Below, in pieces: positions 1-11,169 of a stretch of DNA of 64,000 nucleotides. Origin of the DNA: Flammula alnicola (taxonomy: Eukaryota > Basidiomycota > Agaricomycetes > Agaricales > Strophariaceae); the NCBI GenBank assembly GCA_015499995.1, contig JADNRV010000076.1, positions 1 through 64,000 on the forward strand. Direction: 5' to 3'. Position numbers and translations under genes: made by a program. The notes under the pieces are model-generated. The model worked only from the letters and a program-made list of their open reading frames with translations, was not told where the DNA came from and made no database searches. Within the stretch, counting starts at the first letter, position 1, and each line of letters begins with the position of its first letter.

Positions 1-1580
1 AAGACAAGAGCAGAGAGAGCGTTCTTGAAAGCCATTGGAGATGTACTTGAGTAGGAGACAAGGGCTGCCTTGACTGCAACAACAAGAAATGGAGTTCTTT
101 TATACCTTTTCGGTGAGAGATTTGGTGCTGAGCGATCCACTCTGAACATGTAGGTGTGCGCAAACCTGACACAAACCCTTTGCCTGGATCCAACTTTCAC
201 TCATCAAAATTTGTCGGGATAGTGAAAGCTGCACAGCGAACGGTCTACCACCACGACTAATATTAGACCACTAATTTAGGATGAAGTTATTTTGGTTGTC
301 TAACTTTGCACCCACTCGGACCACGATACTGGGATGGCGACGGTCATCCAGAATATCATCCAAGCCTCCAAACGCTTTGCGAAACACCTCTCGGCAGTTG
401 ATGTCGAGGTTGGAATCCTTAAAAACACCAGTCCTCGGCAAGCCCGTCTAGTAATTATAAATTTATTTCCAACAGTTCGGTGGACCGACTGGCGTGTAAG
501 GCTCTATGGATGCCTGGCCCACCGTGTAGGATCGCTACTGCCTTTCGCCTTGTTGCTCAATGCTCATAGAGGTAGTGGTAGACGATTCAAAGTCCTGACA
601 CTGGCCGATCAGATGCCTGACTCTTCTACGGCGGGCGTCGGCGCACCTCCCGCGTATGCACGTAGGTGAGCACCAAGCTAAAGGTACTCGGATTGCTGAA
701 GATGTCAAATGTATATCGAACCCCGAACCGGTAACCCACACGCTTGCTTCCCGGAGGTCAAAATTCCACGCGAGCCTGAAGCCGTCCTGGTGTTCTTTAC
801 GATAGAATCACATAACGCTGTCAGTAGCTTCCGACATTCACAGAAGAAATAACGCCACAACAGAGAGGCAAGTCGACTTCAGGCTGGTTTTAGCATAATT
901 CAGGTCATTGTAAAATTTCGAGATAAGTGAGTTAGGTCCTTGCTCTGCAGCTAACTGAGAACGCGAGTGGCAGAGAGCCCATCCACTGGCACTTCCGAGT
1001 GAGGCGCCCATATCAGATCTGTCCCTCGAGGCAGAGCGCAGGAGCCGAGTGGGAATCGCCATCCAATTATACACGTGGGCGTTTCGCAAACTTGTCAATC
1101 ACTCTCCATTTGATTTTCTATAACTGCACATTGGGGGACGGGGATCAAATATCGATCAGCTAAGTTCCGACGCCGTAAGATGGATATCGGAGGTCATGGA
1201 TCTAGCCTTAGATGCTGTTAGCGAGACATGATTTTTGTGCGTTCGGAATCATTTTTTGTAGACGGTGTCGGACAAAATCCTCATGTCCAACAAAGGAAGA
1301 AATGAATATTCGGTAAATCTACAAAGAATGACATGTTGCTAATAAAAGCATGGACACAAAATTAGCTTTCCAAGGTGAAAGTCGAGCATGTAAGTAAGCA
1401 ATGAATTGAGTATGAGTATGCGGCTTCATAGGATCCCGGATGCGGGTTCCTGCATCAAAGCATCGTCCGAGTTCCATCAAGGATCCAGAGTAATTCAAGT
1501 TGACTTATCAATCACCAATGACATGGAGGCTGCAAGAAACCAGTCGGGCGCCATATATTTTCGTGTCGATCACAAACCCA
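1..1580. other. No supported gene; one weak ATG-started ORF
   Basis: I see no recognisable gene here. One ATG-started frame runs 334-669 on the plus strand (111 codons). It has no recognisable domain, signal peptide or splice context, so I do not call it a gene. Confidence 0.4.
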
Positions 1581-1587
1581 GGGAAAT

Positions 1588-2650
1588 TACCAGATACTCG
1601 GAGGTTGCACGAGAGAAGCGGGCCCGAGATGTTGTTTTATAAGAGAAAGCATGCTCGAACGAGTTGTCCCGCCTACTTATTATCAGTGAATATCCAATTG
1701 CTGAAGACCGCTCTCTGAGATTTTCCGGGTTGTCTCTGACACGTGGTCCCTCCTCGATGAGTTATTCATATTTCTTGGATATTTCAGACTGTATAACTCA
1801 AACTTCGCTTCGGCACTGTCGGGTAAGCATGTCTAAAAATAGTGACACCCCCCCCCCCAAAAAAAAAAAAAAGCAATCGAATGGATCATAAGTGAGCGTG
1901 CGAAGGATACGAAGGTACAGTATGGAATGAATTGTGGAGTGGCAACGGTGTAACGGGCGCTGTAGTTCTGGCGGATCGCATATATTAGATTAAATACGGA
2001 GCAGTGGCTGTGTACGACCCGTGTGCGCGCACCTATGCTGAATCCATACAATCACCTTGCCCGCGACGCTATCCACGCTGCTCTACTTTCCTATTGCCTG
2101 CCAGCCCGAGAGCCGTCCACCTGGACTGCTCCAGGGCTAGATATCGCATTCTAGAAGAAAAACCAGCCAGAGAAATTACCAGCCCCTCGGAGGCTGAAAG
2201 AAAGTCCAGAGATATTTTTTGTTGAGGCACAGCAGAGAGCCAGAGAAGTTACCAGACGCTAGGAGGCTGCAAGAGAAAACGGGCCCGAGATGTTGTTTCC
2301 TTGAGGGAAGAAAAGCATGCCCGAAGGGGTTGTCCCGCCTATCGTCAGTGAATGCGCTTTAGCCGATTGCTGAACACCGGTGCCTGATTTTCTACGTGGT
2401 CCCTTCTCGATGAGTTATTCAGAAGTGTACCTCGGAAAGAGTTGCAGAAGATAAGCATGCGTTGGTCTGCGCTGTGAGAATACGAAAATATTTTGAGCGA
2501 CGTCCTATAGCTCTGATTTCAAAGTTCAGCACTGTCGCCTAGAAAAAATGACAATCCCAACAAAAAACCGGAGAGTCATAAGTGAGTGTGCGAAGGATAA
2601 GCGGGTATAGACTGAATGGTGGTGCCAAAGGTGTAATCGCATGCAACAAG
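1588..2650 (+). repeat. Degenerate direct duplication (two ~400 bp units)
   Basis: Blocks at about 1588-1965 recur in the same order at about 2245-2650. Shared stretches include CGGGCCCGAGATGTTGTTT, GTTGTCCCGCC, CTCGATGAGTTATTCA and AAGTGAGYGTGCGAAGGATA. A third short piece of the same family (AGAAATTACCAG...CGGAGGCTG) lies at about 2171. The units are diverged and carry indels. No ORF spans them, so this is probably an old repeat or dead element of unknown class. Confidence 0.6.
1849..1873 (+). repeat. Poly-C/poly-A homopolymer junction
   Basis: A run of C runs directly into a run of A, with no other bases between. It is a slippage-prone tract and the exact length may not be reliable. Confidence 0.8.
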
Positions 2651-4092
2651 TCGAGGTCGGCTATGCGCGCATTTCCACGTTAGTACAAGGAGTAAGGACT
2701 AGCGAGGAACGGAGGAAGGGTAACATAAGAATAGCTCGCAAGTAAAATAGACATGGTAAGTTGCGTCTAATAATCTAATTAAAACTGCCCACTGACCATC
2801 CCAGAATAGCCAACGGTTTCTTAAACGTACCATGAAGCTCGTCATCGCGAGTATGCCTCGCGTTCGAAATAGCTCTTGAGGAACCGGCAAGTCTAATTCC
2901 CAGTGATATGCCGATGTTCCAACGACAAGGGTGTGAGCAGCAATGCTGCAAGTGCTATAATTATCCAATCCTGTTCATGGGCGTGGGAGTTGGTAGAGTT
3001 GAACACTGGGAGGGTACCAGGACTTCAGAATACTGCCGGTTTTACGAAGTCCGTCGGTGCTTCGCATGTCCAAGTTAAAATCTGTGAACACTGCTACTTG
3101 TTAGGTTCCATGTGAACAACAGAGCCGCATCCGAAGTGACAATGTTTCGGTCAAAGACATTCTCAAGCCCAACTCATCAATTCAGATGCACAGGATCCTA
3201 TTGGACATTGATTCTCGACCAGCGCTGCGGTTGCCGCTATACGCGTACAATTTCCAGTTCAATGGTTCACTGGCATGAGCATATAGCAGCTAGTGGTGAA
3301 TATATACCCTATGTATAATGTAGATAAGCAAGCCTTCTTCTTGAGTCGGGAGCGAGCTGGAACATTGGATACTGGTCGATTTTTCTTGAATCACTGAATT
3401 GATGAACGAAGCACGAAACAAGGTACTGAGACTGCAAAAAAAATGGCGACCCTATATTCAATTTCGAGTCAGAGAACTCTATCCCCTCGTGTATCACAAT
3501 GCCATAGAATGAGATGACTCTCGTCGAACACGTAAACAATTCGCAAATAATTTCTGACAAAGTGAACAACTGTGAACAATACAGGCGTCTAGAGATATAT
3601 TTCTGTCAAGTAACCGCCTCTCGCTATCTACGACAGCTACAGTAAGACTGATCTACTTATACGTATCCGGTAGGTGCCGCCGAACACCCACTTCTTCTGG
3701 GTCCGTTCGTCCTCGGTGATTTTGGCGGTACGCGGACAGAACTTCCCGCACCGATAATGTCGCTACATTTCTGAACAGATTTAACACCTGTCTGAATATT
3801 TCTGAAATTCATCTTCAGCTATACAGGTTCTCATGAAGTGCTAGTACTTTCAAGGGCTGGCATTGGGCTGGAAAAAGCGGATCTGTTATTCCCACGATGT
3901 GCCATGCCCGCCCACCACGAAATTTTACGACCTGCTGTTACTCTCTTTCCTGCGCTGCTCACAAGGTATCTCATCTGTCTACATATTCTCTATCCCTACC
4001 CTGCCAACGACGATGAATCGATTGATCAGGGGCTACCTGGGCCAAACTTGTATGCCATCGGAGGTGAGTGAATTCAGTGCTCGACGTCCATA

Positions 4093-5176
4093 CACACCGG
4101 TGGTTCCAACATTAAAAGCTCCTTTTGATGTGTATCAAGTATGTTATCAAGGATTTTAAGTGTAGGAAATTCTACAATCTTATTTCGTATTTAAAATGTC
4201 GGATAACGTACAAGAAATTATTCTATTTTAAATACTCAACACCATGTAGGGATATCTTAGATTTAAAATCTTTGATTACATTGAAAGGTGCTTTATACGA
4301 AGTCAAGTATTTTAAGACTAGGATAACAATCGGGAATATCTTAAATTTTAAGTATTAAAAATTCCGATACGTTGCTTTATATAATGAATATGTGACAACG
4401 TCTTAGAAGTCTTTATACTTCAAATATTAAGTAACATTTTAAAAAATCTTACACGGTATCCAGCATTTAAAGTATAAAAAAATCCTCGATTAATTGCCCA
4501 CTCATCGCCCACTCATTACCTGCCTAGCGCCCGTTATGCGTGCGACGGCTCGCCGTCCCGCCGAAATTAGTGGGTGGATTCAAGTTTCTTAGTTAGTAAG
4601 CCGCATCTCCTGAATAAGTATGAGGGAAACTTGCTCACTTGGTCTGTAGGATTAAATATTAAATTATCAAGGATTCTCAAGGCTGGGTTGTGCACGTTTG
4701 CTTTTTCACCGGGCATGCATTATGTGCCCAGAAAGTCGGCGACAAGTGGGCAATGAGTGGGCAATGAGTGGGCGATTAATCGAGGATTTTTTTCTACTTG
4801 AAATCTTGAATAACATCTTTGATAATTTTAAATGTTCTTTTATATTTTAAATATGTGTAAATTTTAGATTGTGCTCAATATTTAAAATGGTAACCACGCT
4901 ATTGGATTTATTTTTATTTTAAATACTAAAAGTATTTCTTACTAAATTAAATTTTTAAATATGATGGAACATTTTAAATAAATTTCGAGTTAAAATATTT
5001 GTTACCGTGGAAAGGAGCTTTATATCTTATTCAAGATTTAAAATACGAGAATCTTTAAGACTTAATAAAAGATTTTAAATGCTGAAATATTCAATATGGT
5101 AACTAATACTTAAAATCTTTGACAACGTACTTGATACACGTCAAAAGGAGCTTTTAATGTTGGAACCGCCGGTGTG
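4093..5176. mobile_element. 1.08 kb TIR element with 3-bp target-site duplication
   Basis: The ends are long inverted repeats of about 68 bp starting CACACCGGNGGTTCCAACAT and running through AAAAGCTCCTTTTGA. ATA flanks both sides (4090-4092 and 5177-5179). The paralogous site in copy 2 (about 7408-7412) lacks the element and reads ACA at the target, so copy 2 gives an empty-site comparison. The interior is AT-rich, has no long ORF and is studded with TTTAAAAT-like motifs. A CACAC terminus with a 3-bp duplication is compatible with a CACTA/CMC-like non-autonomous element, but the superfamily is inferred from termini only. Confidence 0.85.
4475..4794. mobile_element. Nested ~320 bp MITE inside the 1.08 kb element
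   Basis: Inverted ends start AAAAAAATCCTCGATTAAT (4476 onward) and close with the complementary sequence ending at 4793. GCCCACTCAT-type 10-12 bp subrepeats lie just inside both ends (4497-4520, 4747-4773). TA flanks both sides (4473-4474, 4795-4796), which fits a Tc1/mariner-type insertion, although TA is too short to be strong evidence. The interior is GC-richer than its host element and has no convincing gene. Confidence 0.7.
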
Positions 5177-6410
5177 ATACGGCTGGCTGCAGCCAACTAC
5201 TAGGCAAAATGATACCACTCGTTCTTTGTCCCTGGCCTTGCTTATCGTCGGCTTGAAGCATTGCATGAAGTTGGGCTGAACTCACATTCCGTTACATAGG
5301 ATCGTGCCTGAGGCCTGACCATTTAAACGGTGTCTCTCGGCAGTCAGTCTGTCCCGTTTTCTGCGTCCGCGAACTCATCAAGCTTTTGGATGGAGACGGG
5401 CGCGATGGAATGGCAGCGATGAGGTGAACTGTAGTGGAATTTACAGTGTGGCTGGCGACGTGCATGATCCTCCTTTGATCATATCGCTCGCTCGCCCTTG
5501 CTCTTGACCGTCTGGCGAAGATGATTGCTTTGACCGCTTCTTCGGATTCATCTCTGTCTTTCCTCCTTTTTGGTCAATGTTGTCGCAGGTGGCGGTTGAC
5601 CTGCCACTTCCGACTTCGGAGCCCCATGAATCAAGTCAGTTCCCCTTGCTTAAGAAGGGATTTTTGACAGAACTTTGGCCCGTAGTTGTTTGCGGCATTT
5701 CATGCTGAACAACGTTATCGTTGGGGCTGGTGATTTTATCCAGTCCAATGTACGGGTCAAATTTCAGTGTTTGACATAAAGACTCTTCTTTGGAGAAGAG
5801 GTTGTTTTGTTTTCTGTGCTTGCTGGGACATGCACTGCGTCTGTGGCCTTGCTGTGTCCCAGTCTGTTGGGGCCGCGGCGACGCTCTTTTGTAGTGGGTA
5901 AGGGATGGGCTCAGAATGAGATCGCATGATGCCTAATGCTCGCCAATGTCGGAGCATTTCTTTGACCATAGACGCGGTCGGGACGGGTAGGATCGACAAG
6001 GTCGTCATTGGAAATGACTGTGTTACCCACTACACCGGGTGTCTCGGCGCTTTGTATGTAATGCTCGCGCTATGAAGGAGACGGAAATGTGAAATATGCA
6101 ATGGAAAAGCTTGTGTTATTTTTGTACGCGCGAAATCTTCAACGACATATTGAGACTGAATAAATAACACGCTATTTTCCAAGGTTGGGGGAAAGGCTCT
6201 GGCTCGGTGAAAGCGTCTGGGTCCTCGTGATCGAGTGCGTGTTCAAAAACGTGTCTCGCGAAACGATAAGCGGATAAACGCGATCGGACCGAGCTGGAGC
6301 CTCTGAGCGTGCCTGTGGGAGTCCCAAACGAGACAACACCAACACGCCGGGCACACTGGCGACACTAAAAAGAGAAAAAGAAAGAAAATGGGAGATGGGT
6401 GGCTTGCAAA

Positions 6411-6453
6411 GCACCTGCTCAATTCTGCACCTGCTCAATTCTGCACCTGCTCA
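6411..6453 (+). repeat. 16-bp tandem repeat, about 2.7 copies
   Basis: The unit GCACCTGCTCAATTCT occurs twice in full and once in part. No gene context was recognised between 6010 and 7110. Confidence 0.85.
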
Positions 6454-7514
6454 CTTCGTTCGCGGCGTCTTGAGCCTCCATCCAGCCCCAAGTTCCAGTT
6501 GGCATCTATAACATACATGTCAAGCACACGTGCTCTTGAACTGGAGACAGAGATAATGCCTTACTTGGGTCGTTGTTCAACTCTACTTCGTGAGTCTTAA
6601 ATGCCTTGTAACCCTTTACTGTCTTCCTACAATGAAGTGGTGGCTCGAGTAAATTGTAAAGTTGTTGCGCATCGAAATTTGTTGTGCATTTCCTAGTGTT
6701 GATCAGAGATATGGAAAAAAAGGAAATCTCCGAAGGTCATTCAGCGAGGCACACAAGTACACTTCGTGGGGGATTAATGGTGAACGTGGCTTGAGGAAGG
6801 GTGGGAGGCGGGCTGATCAAATGTCAGAGGGGCGCAGCACTTAGTGGCCAAATGACGGTGACTTTAAAAACTTATTGAGTCTATTTCCATTCCTTGGGAA
6901 GCTTCTTTTTGGATCGCCTTGGTACAGCGATGGAAAACGCAACTTGTGTCTTCTTTTTACTCCAGTCGGTCCATCCCTTTGCTGGATAAATTAAATAAGA
7001 AAGCAAGCTAGCTATCGAGTTGGTGCATCACGGCATAAATTCCATATTTTTTTTTTCATTGCACACGCCAGTGGAGAACAATGTTCAATGACGAGCGTGA
7101 GGGGGTTGTTGCTAAAGCGGATCTAAAAGCGGTCGTTGTTCCCACGGTTTGACATGCTCATCCGTCACGAAATTTTTTCCATCCTGAGGACAGACACCGT
7201 TCATTTGCCCATGCCTCATCGATAACCATTATAAATATCGCTATCGGAATCCATCTCGGCTACTACTCTCTTTCTTGCACGGCCGATAAGTTATCTGGTC
7301 TATCTACTGAATCCATATCCCTGTACAAGCCACGACGATGAAGAATCAGGGGCGAACTCAACCAAACGTGTATGATATCGAAGGTGAGTAAAATCCGTCC
7401 TCGAGGGCACACGGCTAGCTTCAGCCAACTACGAATAATGGCGCCATTCGTTCTTTTTCCCTGGCCTTGTCTATCGTCAGCTTGAGGCGTTACATGAGAA
7501 TACATTGAACTTAC

Positions 7515-9535
7515 TTTCCGTTGCAGTTTAGGGTCATGCCTGACCACTTAACTTGTTTCTGTGGGGAATTAACCGGTGCCGTTTCGTGGGTACGCGGACG
7601 ACGGGCATTATTCGAAGTGATGGCGGTGCCGTTTGAGGGATCGGACCAACGCGTTTGGGATCTCGACGAGCCTTTGGACTGCGATGGGGCAGGAGGGAAC
7701 GGCGACGATGATGACCCTGCCAAGTTGGATTGCGGTGCGAGTGACAGCGTAGCTGGGGGGGTGTGTGATCCTCGTTTGAGCTTCTTCCTTGCTTGCTCCT
7801 CTTGACTGTCTGGAGAGGGTGAGTCCCTCGACCTCTTCTTCGGATTTCCCTCCCTTCCCTCTCTCTCGGTTGACGCGGTCGGAGGTGGCAGTGGAGATAC
7901 CACCTCCGACTTCGGAGCCCTATGAAACCTGTCAGATCTGCCCGCTTAAGAAGGGGTCGTCGCAAAATACCTTTGGCTCATTGTTGTTCGTGGCGTATAA
8001 TGCTCGACAACTGTAGCGTTGGAGCTGGTGATTTTATCCGGTCCAGCGTATGGGACAAATCTAATTTTTTTGCGTTCGATCTCCTCTTTGAAGAGGAGAT
8101 CTTCATGTTTCCTTCGATGGCTGGTACTTGTATTGCGTTTGCGATCCGGCTGGGTCTTATTTTTCCTCGCCCCGCCTGCGCGAATTTCAGGTCGCGGCGA
8201 CAGTCTTCTGCAGTGGTTAGGAGGATGAGCTCGGGATGTGCCTGAAGCATACCTAATGCCCGTCAACCTTCGCCCATCAATGCCAGTTGGGGCAGATTGG
8301 ATTGATCCGGCTTTCAGGTTGCAGTGTGATCAATGGAGTGCAGCTGGGATAATGGTTCCAAAGCTCTTACCGAAGGTCATTGCAGGAAATGAGCCCGCGT
8401 TCGTCATCGCATTGGGTGCCTCTTCGTCAAGAATTGCCACCCTCGACTTGCAGTTGGCGCCTGTAGAACAATAACGTTCTTGACGTTGTAATGGTGGATA
8501 TGTCATCCTCTCGTATGCTGGCTGTTCATGTGGAATCTGGCTGTTCCCGAGTGAAAGGCCGAGAGCCCCTTCGGCACCTTGCACAGGCTGCTTGAGGTGT
8601 TCGATATTGCCACTATTGCTGATAGCGAGAGGGTAAGAAGCGCTATCTAGGGGCCCGCATTCGATGGCGGGAGTATATTGGTCGTAGAGATTTGGGAATG
8701 TCAGATTAAAGGGCACTGGAACGACGGTAAGTGATCGCAGTCTCCCCTTATAGTGGAAGTCTCTTACTCTGCTCTAAAGGTTGTTCGGTCCGTCCATCGG
8801 AGGGAGTGATATCGAACAGATCGCTAAAATCGTCCAAGGGGGGAGGGACAAGTTGGGGGTCAGGAGGTGGCGTCCAAAGGCCGTAGGCTGGGGAAGTTGC
8901 ATCGAATGGAATACCTGTGACGATTCAAATTCTAAGTGACGGCGGCAACTCAACAAGGTAGAAGTCTCTTACCTTGCTCAACGTAGTCGTTATAAAGGAA
9001 GCGGTTGGGATCAGTGTCGAGTACAGGCGGCGCAGCGCCCGTGTGTGTATCGTCAGTATCCAGTTCGCCGACCTCCAACGGTGGCGTTACAAGACCGTAG
9101 GTCGAGCTAACTGTGGCGTCTTTGATGGATGTTAGTGAGAGTTTCCCAATCGTTACAGTCAAAGACCCTTACTCTGCTCTACAGGTTGTTCGATGTCCTC
9201 ATTGTAGGGCTCGACCTCATAGCTGTCGCCACGATCGCCCATGGGAGCGGAATAGATGTTGAAGAAAGATTCCGCTGGCGTCGTGGCTGGCTCGTTGTCG
9301 TGCAGTTCACTCAGGTCGAACGGTGGTGGGGTCACAGGGCCATACACAAACAATGACCAATCTACTGAGGGGTCTGCGAAGGCTGTCAGTGAGAGTTCGC
9401 TTCTACTGGCTCTGGCACACTCTCACCGTACAGCTGGTGTTGGTCGGGAATTGGGTCACAGGTGACAATGTCCGCGAGTCCACCAAAGTATTGAGACTGA
9501 ATGTTATGGAAATCCATAGGTTCGCGGCGGGGCAT
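7515..9535 (-). CDS. Nuclear-type protein with tandemly repeated exons (unknown function)
   Basis: I do not recognise the family. A frame-consistent model has seven exons: 9535-9427, 9373-9173, 9119-8973, 8914-8768, 8715-8371, 8310-7971 and 7928-7515. Introns 1-5 are all phase 1, and four of them start GTAAG. Exons 2-4 look like diverged copies of one module: each begins near a Y-G-x-x-T-P-P motif and ends near E-x-x-E-Q. Exon 6 encodes a strongly basic stretch. Exon 7 encodes two nuclear-localisation-like clusters (KKRSR, RKKLKRG) in a Ser/Pro-rich context. A reversed TATAAAA lies at 9602-9608, about 70 bp upstream of the chosen ATG; an in-frame upstream ATG at 9706 is possible. The 3' end is unresolved: a donor at 7514 suggests at least one more exon toward 7263-7480. 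A transcription-related role is only a guess. Confidence 0.65.
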
Positions 9536-9601
9536 GATAAACACGGAGGATGGGTTTTCGAAGAGTGATGTGGAAGGAGCAAGGGAGCGAGATACGGGGC
9601 G

Positions 9602-9608
9602 TTTTATA
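9602..9608 (-). promoter_or_regulatory. TATA-like box for the 7.5-9.5 kb gene
   Basis: TATAAAA on the minus strand, 67-73 bp upstream of the ATG at 9535. It is the reason for preferring 9535 over 9706 as the start. Confidence 0.4.
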
Positions 9609-9829
9609 ATGGAGTGAACTCGTGTTCTCGCTCGGATTTGGGTCACCCGGACGAAGCCATTTATTACTGCCGTGCCACTCAGCGACTTGATCTGTGTGGG
9701 TGACATGCACGACGCGCTCTTAGTTCCAGTGCATTTCCGCTACACTAGCATAGGTTTCTATGACAGATCGATGGAATAATCAATGCAAAACGTGTTTTTG
9801 ACTCTGAAATATTCATAAAAAGCGGCGGT

Positions 9830-10270
9830 ACTGTGAGGAGAGAATTCTGAAGGTCCCAAATGGATCAAGTCTAAATCTCACAACCCTGGATATAATATCG
9901 GGATTCGTACGCGTCATGCCGTAAGGAGAAAGTCCGCGTCGTAAAAACGTGCCCTTCTGGGGCCGCGTAGATCTATCATTATTGTTATCACTGCATCAGA
10001 AAGTCAATATCACAACCAATCCGCACCTCGTTGCTTACACGCCGCAGAAAAAAAATTTGTTCCTCACTCAAAAGATATGACGTCAGTCTCCTGGCGTTCT
10101 GTCCGAACTTTCCTCCTCTCGAGGTTGAGAAGAATTCTTCCGACGCCCAACTGCCCGCCACACTGAACGAGGAATTTTAGCACTACGGGCGCTTATGCTC
10201 GGGCGGGGCGATCTGCATTTTATACACCGCCCTCTGTGAGTCCCATCAGATCATCCACGTTTGTATTCTA
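9830..10270 (+). repeat. Dispersed repeat, copy A (inverted partner at 21.6-22.0 kb)
   Basis: Short blocks match the reverse complement of about 21590-21990 in the same order: ATATAATATCGGGATTCG, CACAACCAATCC, a TTGTTCCTC block and GCACTACGGGCGCTTATGCTCGGG. Both copies are frame-broken. They probably derive from one dead element or gene of unknown type. Confidence 0.6.
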
Positions 10271-10561
10271 TATGAGGTTCTCCTCAATTGGCTCGACGTG
10301 ACTCGAAACGACAGGAACGAGCGGCATGGTTGTGGTGCGATAAAGATGTCACATGCAAGTTCGAGGACTCAAAAAAGGCGGCTTGTCCTTGATGGGTTTG
10401 TCGTGCATGCCTCAGTACGTAACTTTATTAACGCTGAAGTCCTGTCCTGACGGCGGTCTCCTCGCACTGCTATGTAACCCACCAGTGGCGCAGGCGATGA
10501 CATTGCGGCATCGTGACATTGGGCCAGGAGTTGCCGATGCCACGGCCAACCCCAGTGCGAT

Positions 10562-10591
10562 AAAGTTGATCTAATCTAATCTAATCTAATT
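10562..10591 (+). repeat. (TCTAA)n microsatellite
   Basis: About four TCTAA units. Similar short TCTAATCTA tracts occur near 12140, 33455, 51660 and, reversed, 54195. Confidence 0.8.
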
Positions 10592-10627
10592 TGCCAAATT
10601 TGTTACCAGCACCAATCCCTTATTCTA

Positions 10628-11166
10628 GGCTGTATTGCTGCATAAATCGCCTCCGAATCCATACCAGAAACTAGCAGTACTTGTCGAGAGAAAACTTCAC
10701 CGTCTTGACCCTGTCAGGCTTGGTTCAGCCCGTGCAAGTTTTTCTGCTAGAACTTTGACGTGATCGCTAACGCTCGCCTTCGCGTAGTCTGTGTCTCGAT
10801 AGGTTCATTCCTTCAGCTAATCACACAAAAGGAGCTTCGTACTAGCGTTCATTCACAGACACTACAGAAAATATAAATTCCACTTGCAAATAAGTATATA
10901 TCTGGCCTCGCAGTCCAACTTTCGCTGAGCAGCAAGTCTCGACGGAGTCGGTTCTATCGAACAGAGCTCTAACCAAATTCGCTTCTTCCATTTCCTTTAT
11001 CCTCACCGCCATCGCGTGCCTCCTCCTTACCCTCGACGAAGGGGCCTCAAACCCATTTCCTAAGCCACACCCGTCGTCGATCACTCCCCGAGAGAAATTG
11101 CGCACCCGTACACATTCCCAGGTATCCGCTCTCCTTCAGACGATACTCCGTTGAAGAATCACCCGA
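10628..11166 (+). pseudogene. Decayed duplicate of the small secreted-protein locus
   Basis: This segment aligns over about 535 bp with 15711-16248, including the upstream region. The position of the start codon in the intact copy (ATGACTAAATTCGC at 16054) reads CTCTAACCAAATTCGC here, so the ATG is lost, and frame-changing differences follow. Similarity stops at the equivalent of the intact copy's exon 1 end. It is a promoter-plus-exon-1 duplicate that no longer encodes a signal peptide. Confidence 0.7.
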
Positions 11167-11169
11167 CTA

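Larger units (their letters stand above)
3860..6010 (-). pseudogene. Truncated paralogue (copy 1) of the 7.5-9.5 kb gene
   Basis: The flanks of the inverted-repeat element (about 3860-4092 and 5177-6010) align in order with about 7116-8260 of the neighbouring gene. Shared landmarks are the ATCAGGGGC...GGTGAGT block (4025 vs 7345), AGCCAACTAC (5193 vs 7424), the GGGGCTCCGAAGTCGGA type block (read on plus near 5610 vs 7905) and the coding motif NPKKRS on the minus strand. The equivalents of the upstream exons (8.37-9.54 kb) are absent and a 1.08 kb element interrupts the copy. It is best read as a partial, dead duplicate. Copy and neighbour are in the same orientation. Confidence 0.65.

Noticed and set aside
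7116..7400. Plus-strand exon ending in GGTGAGT shared by copies 1 and 2
   Set aside because: The frames in the two copies are not conserved and the better-supported gene is on the minus strand; the donor-like block is probably coincidental.
8235..8270. Loss of a Trp codon (TGG to TGA) in copy 2 relative to copy 1
   Set aside because: The spliced model for copy 2 uses a different frame here, so this codon is not read.
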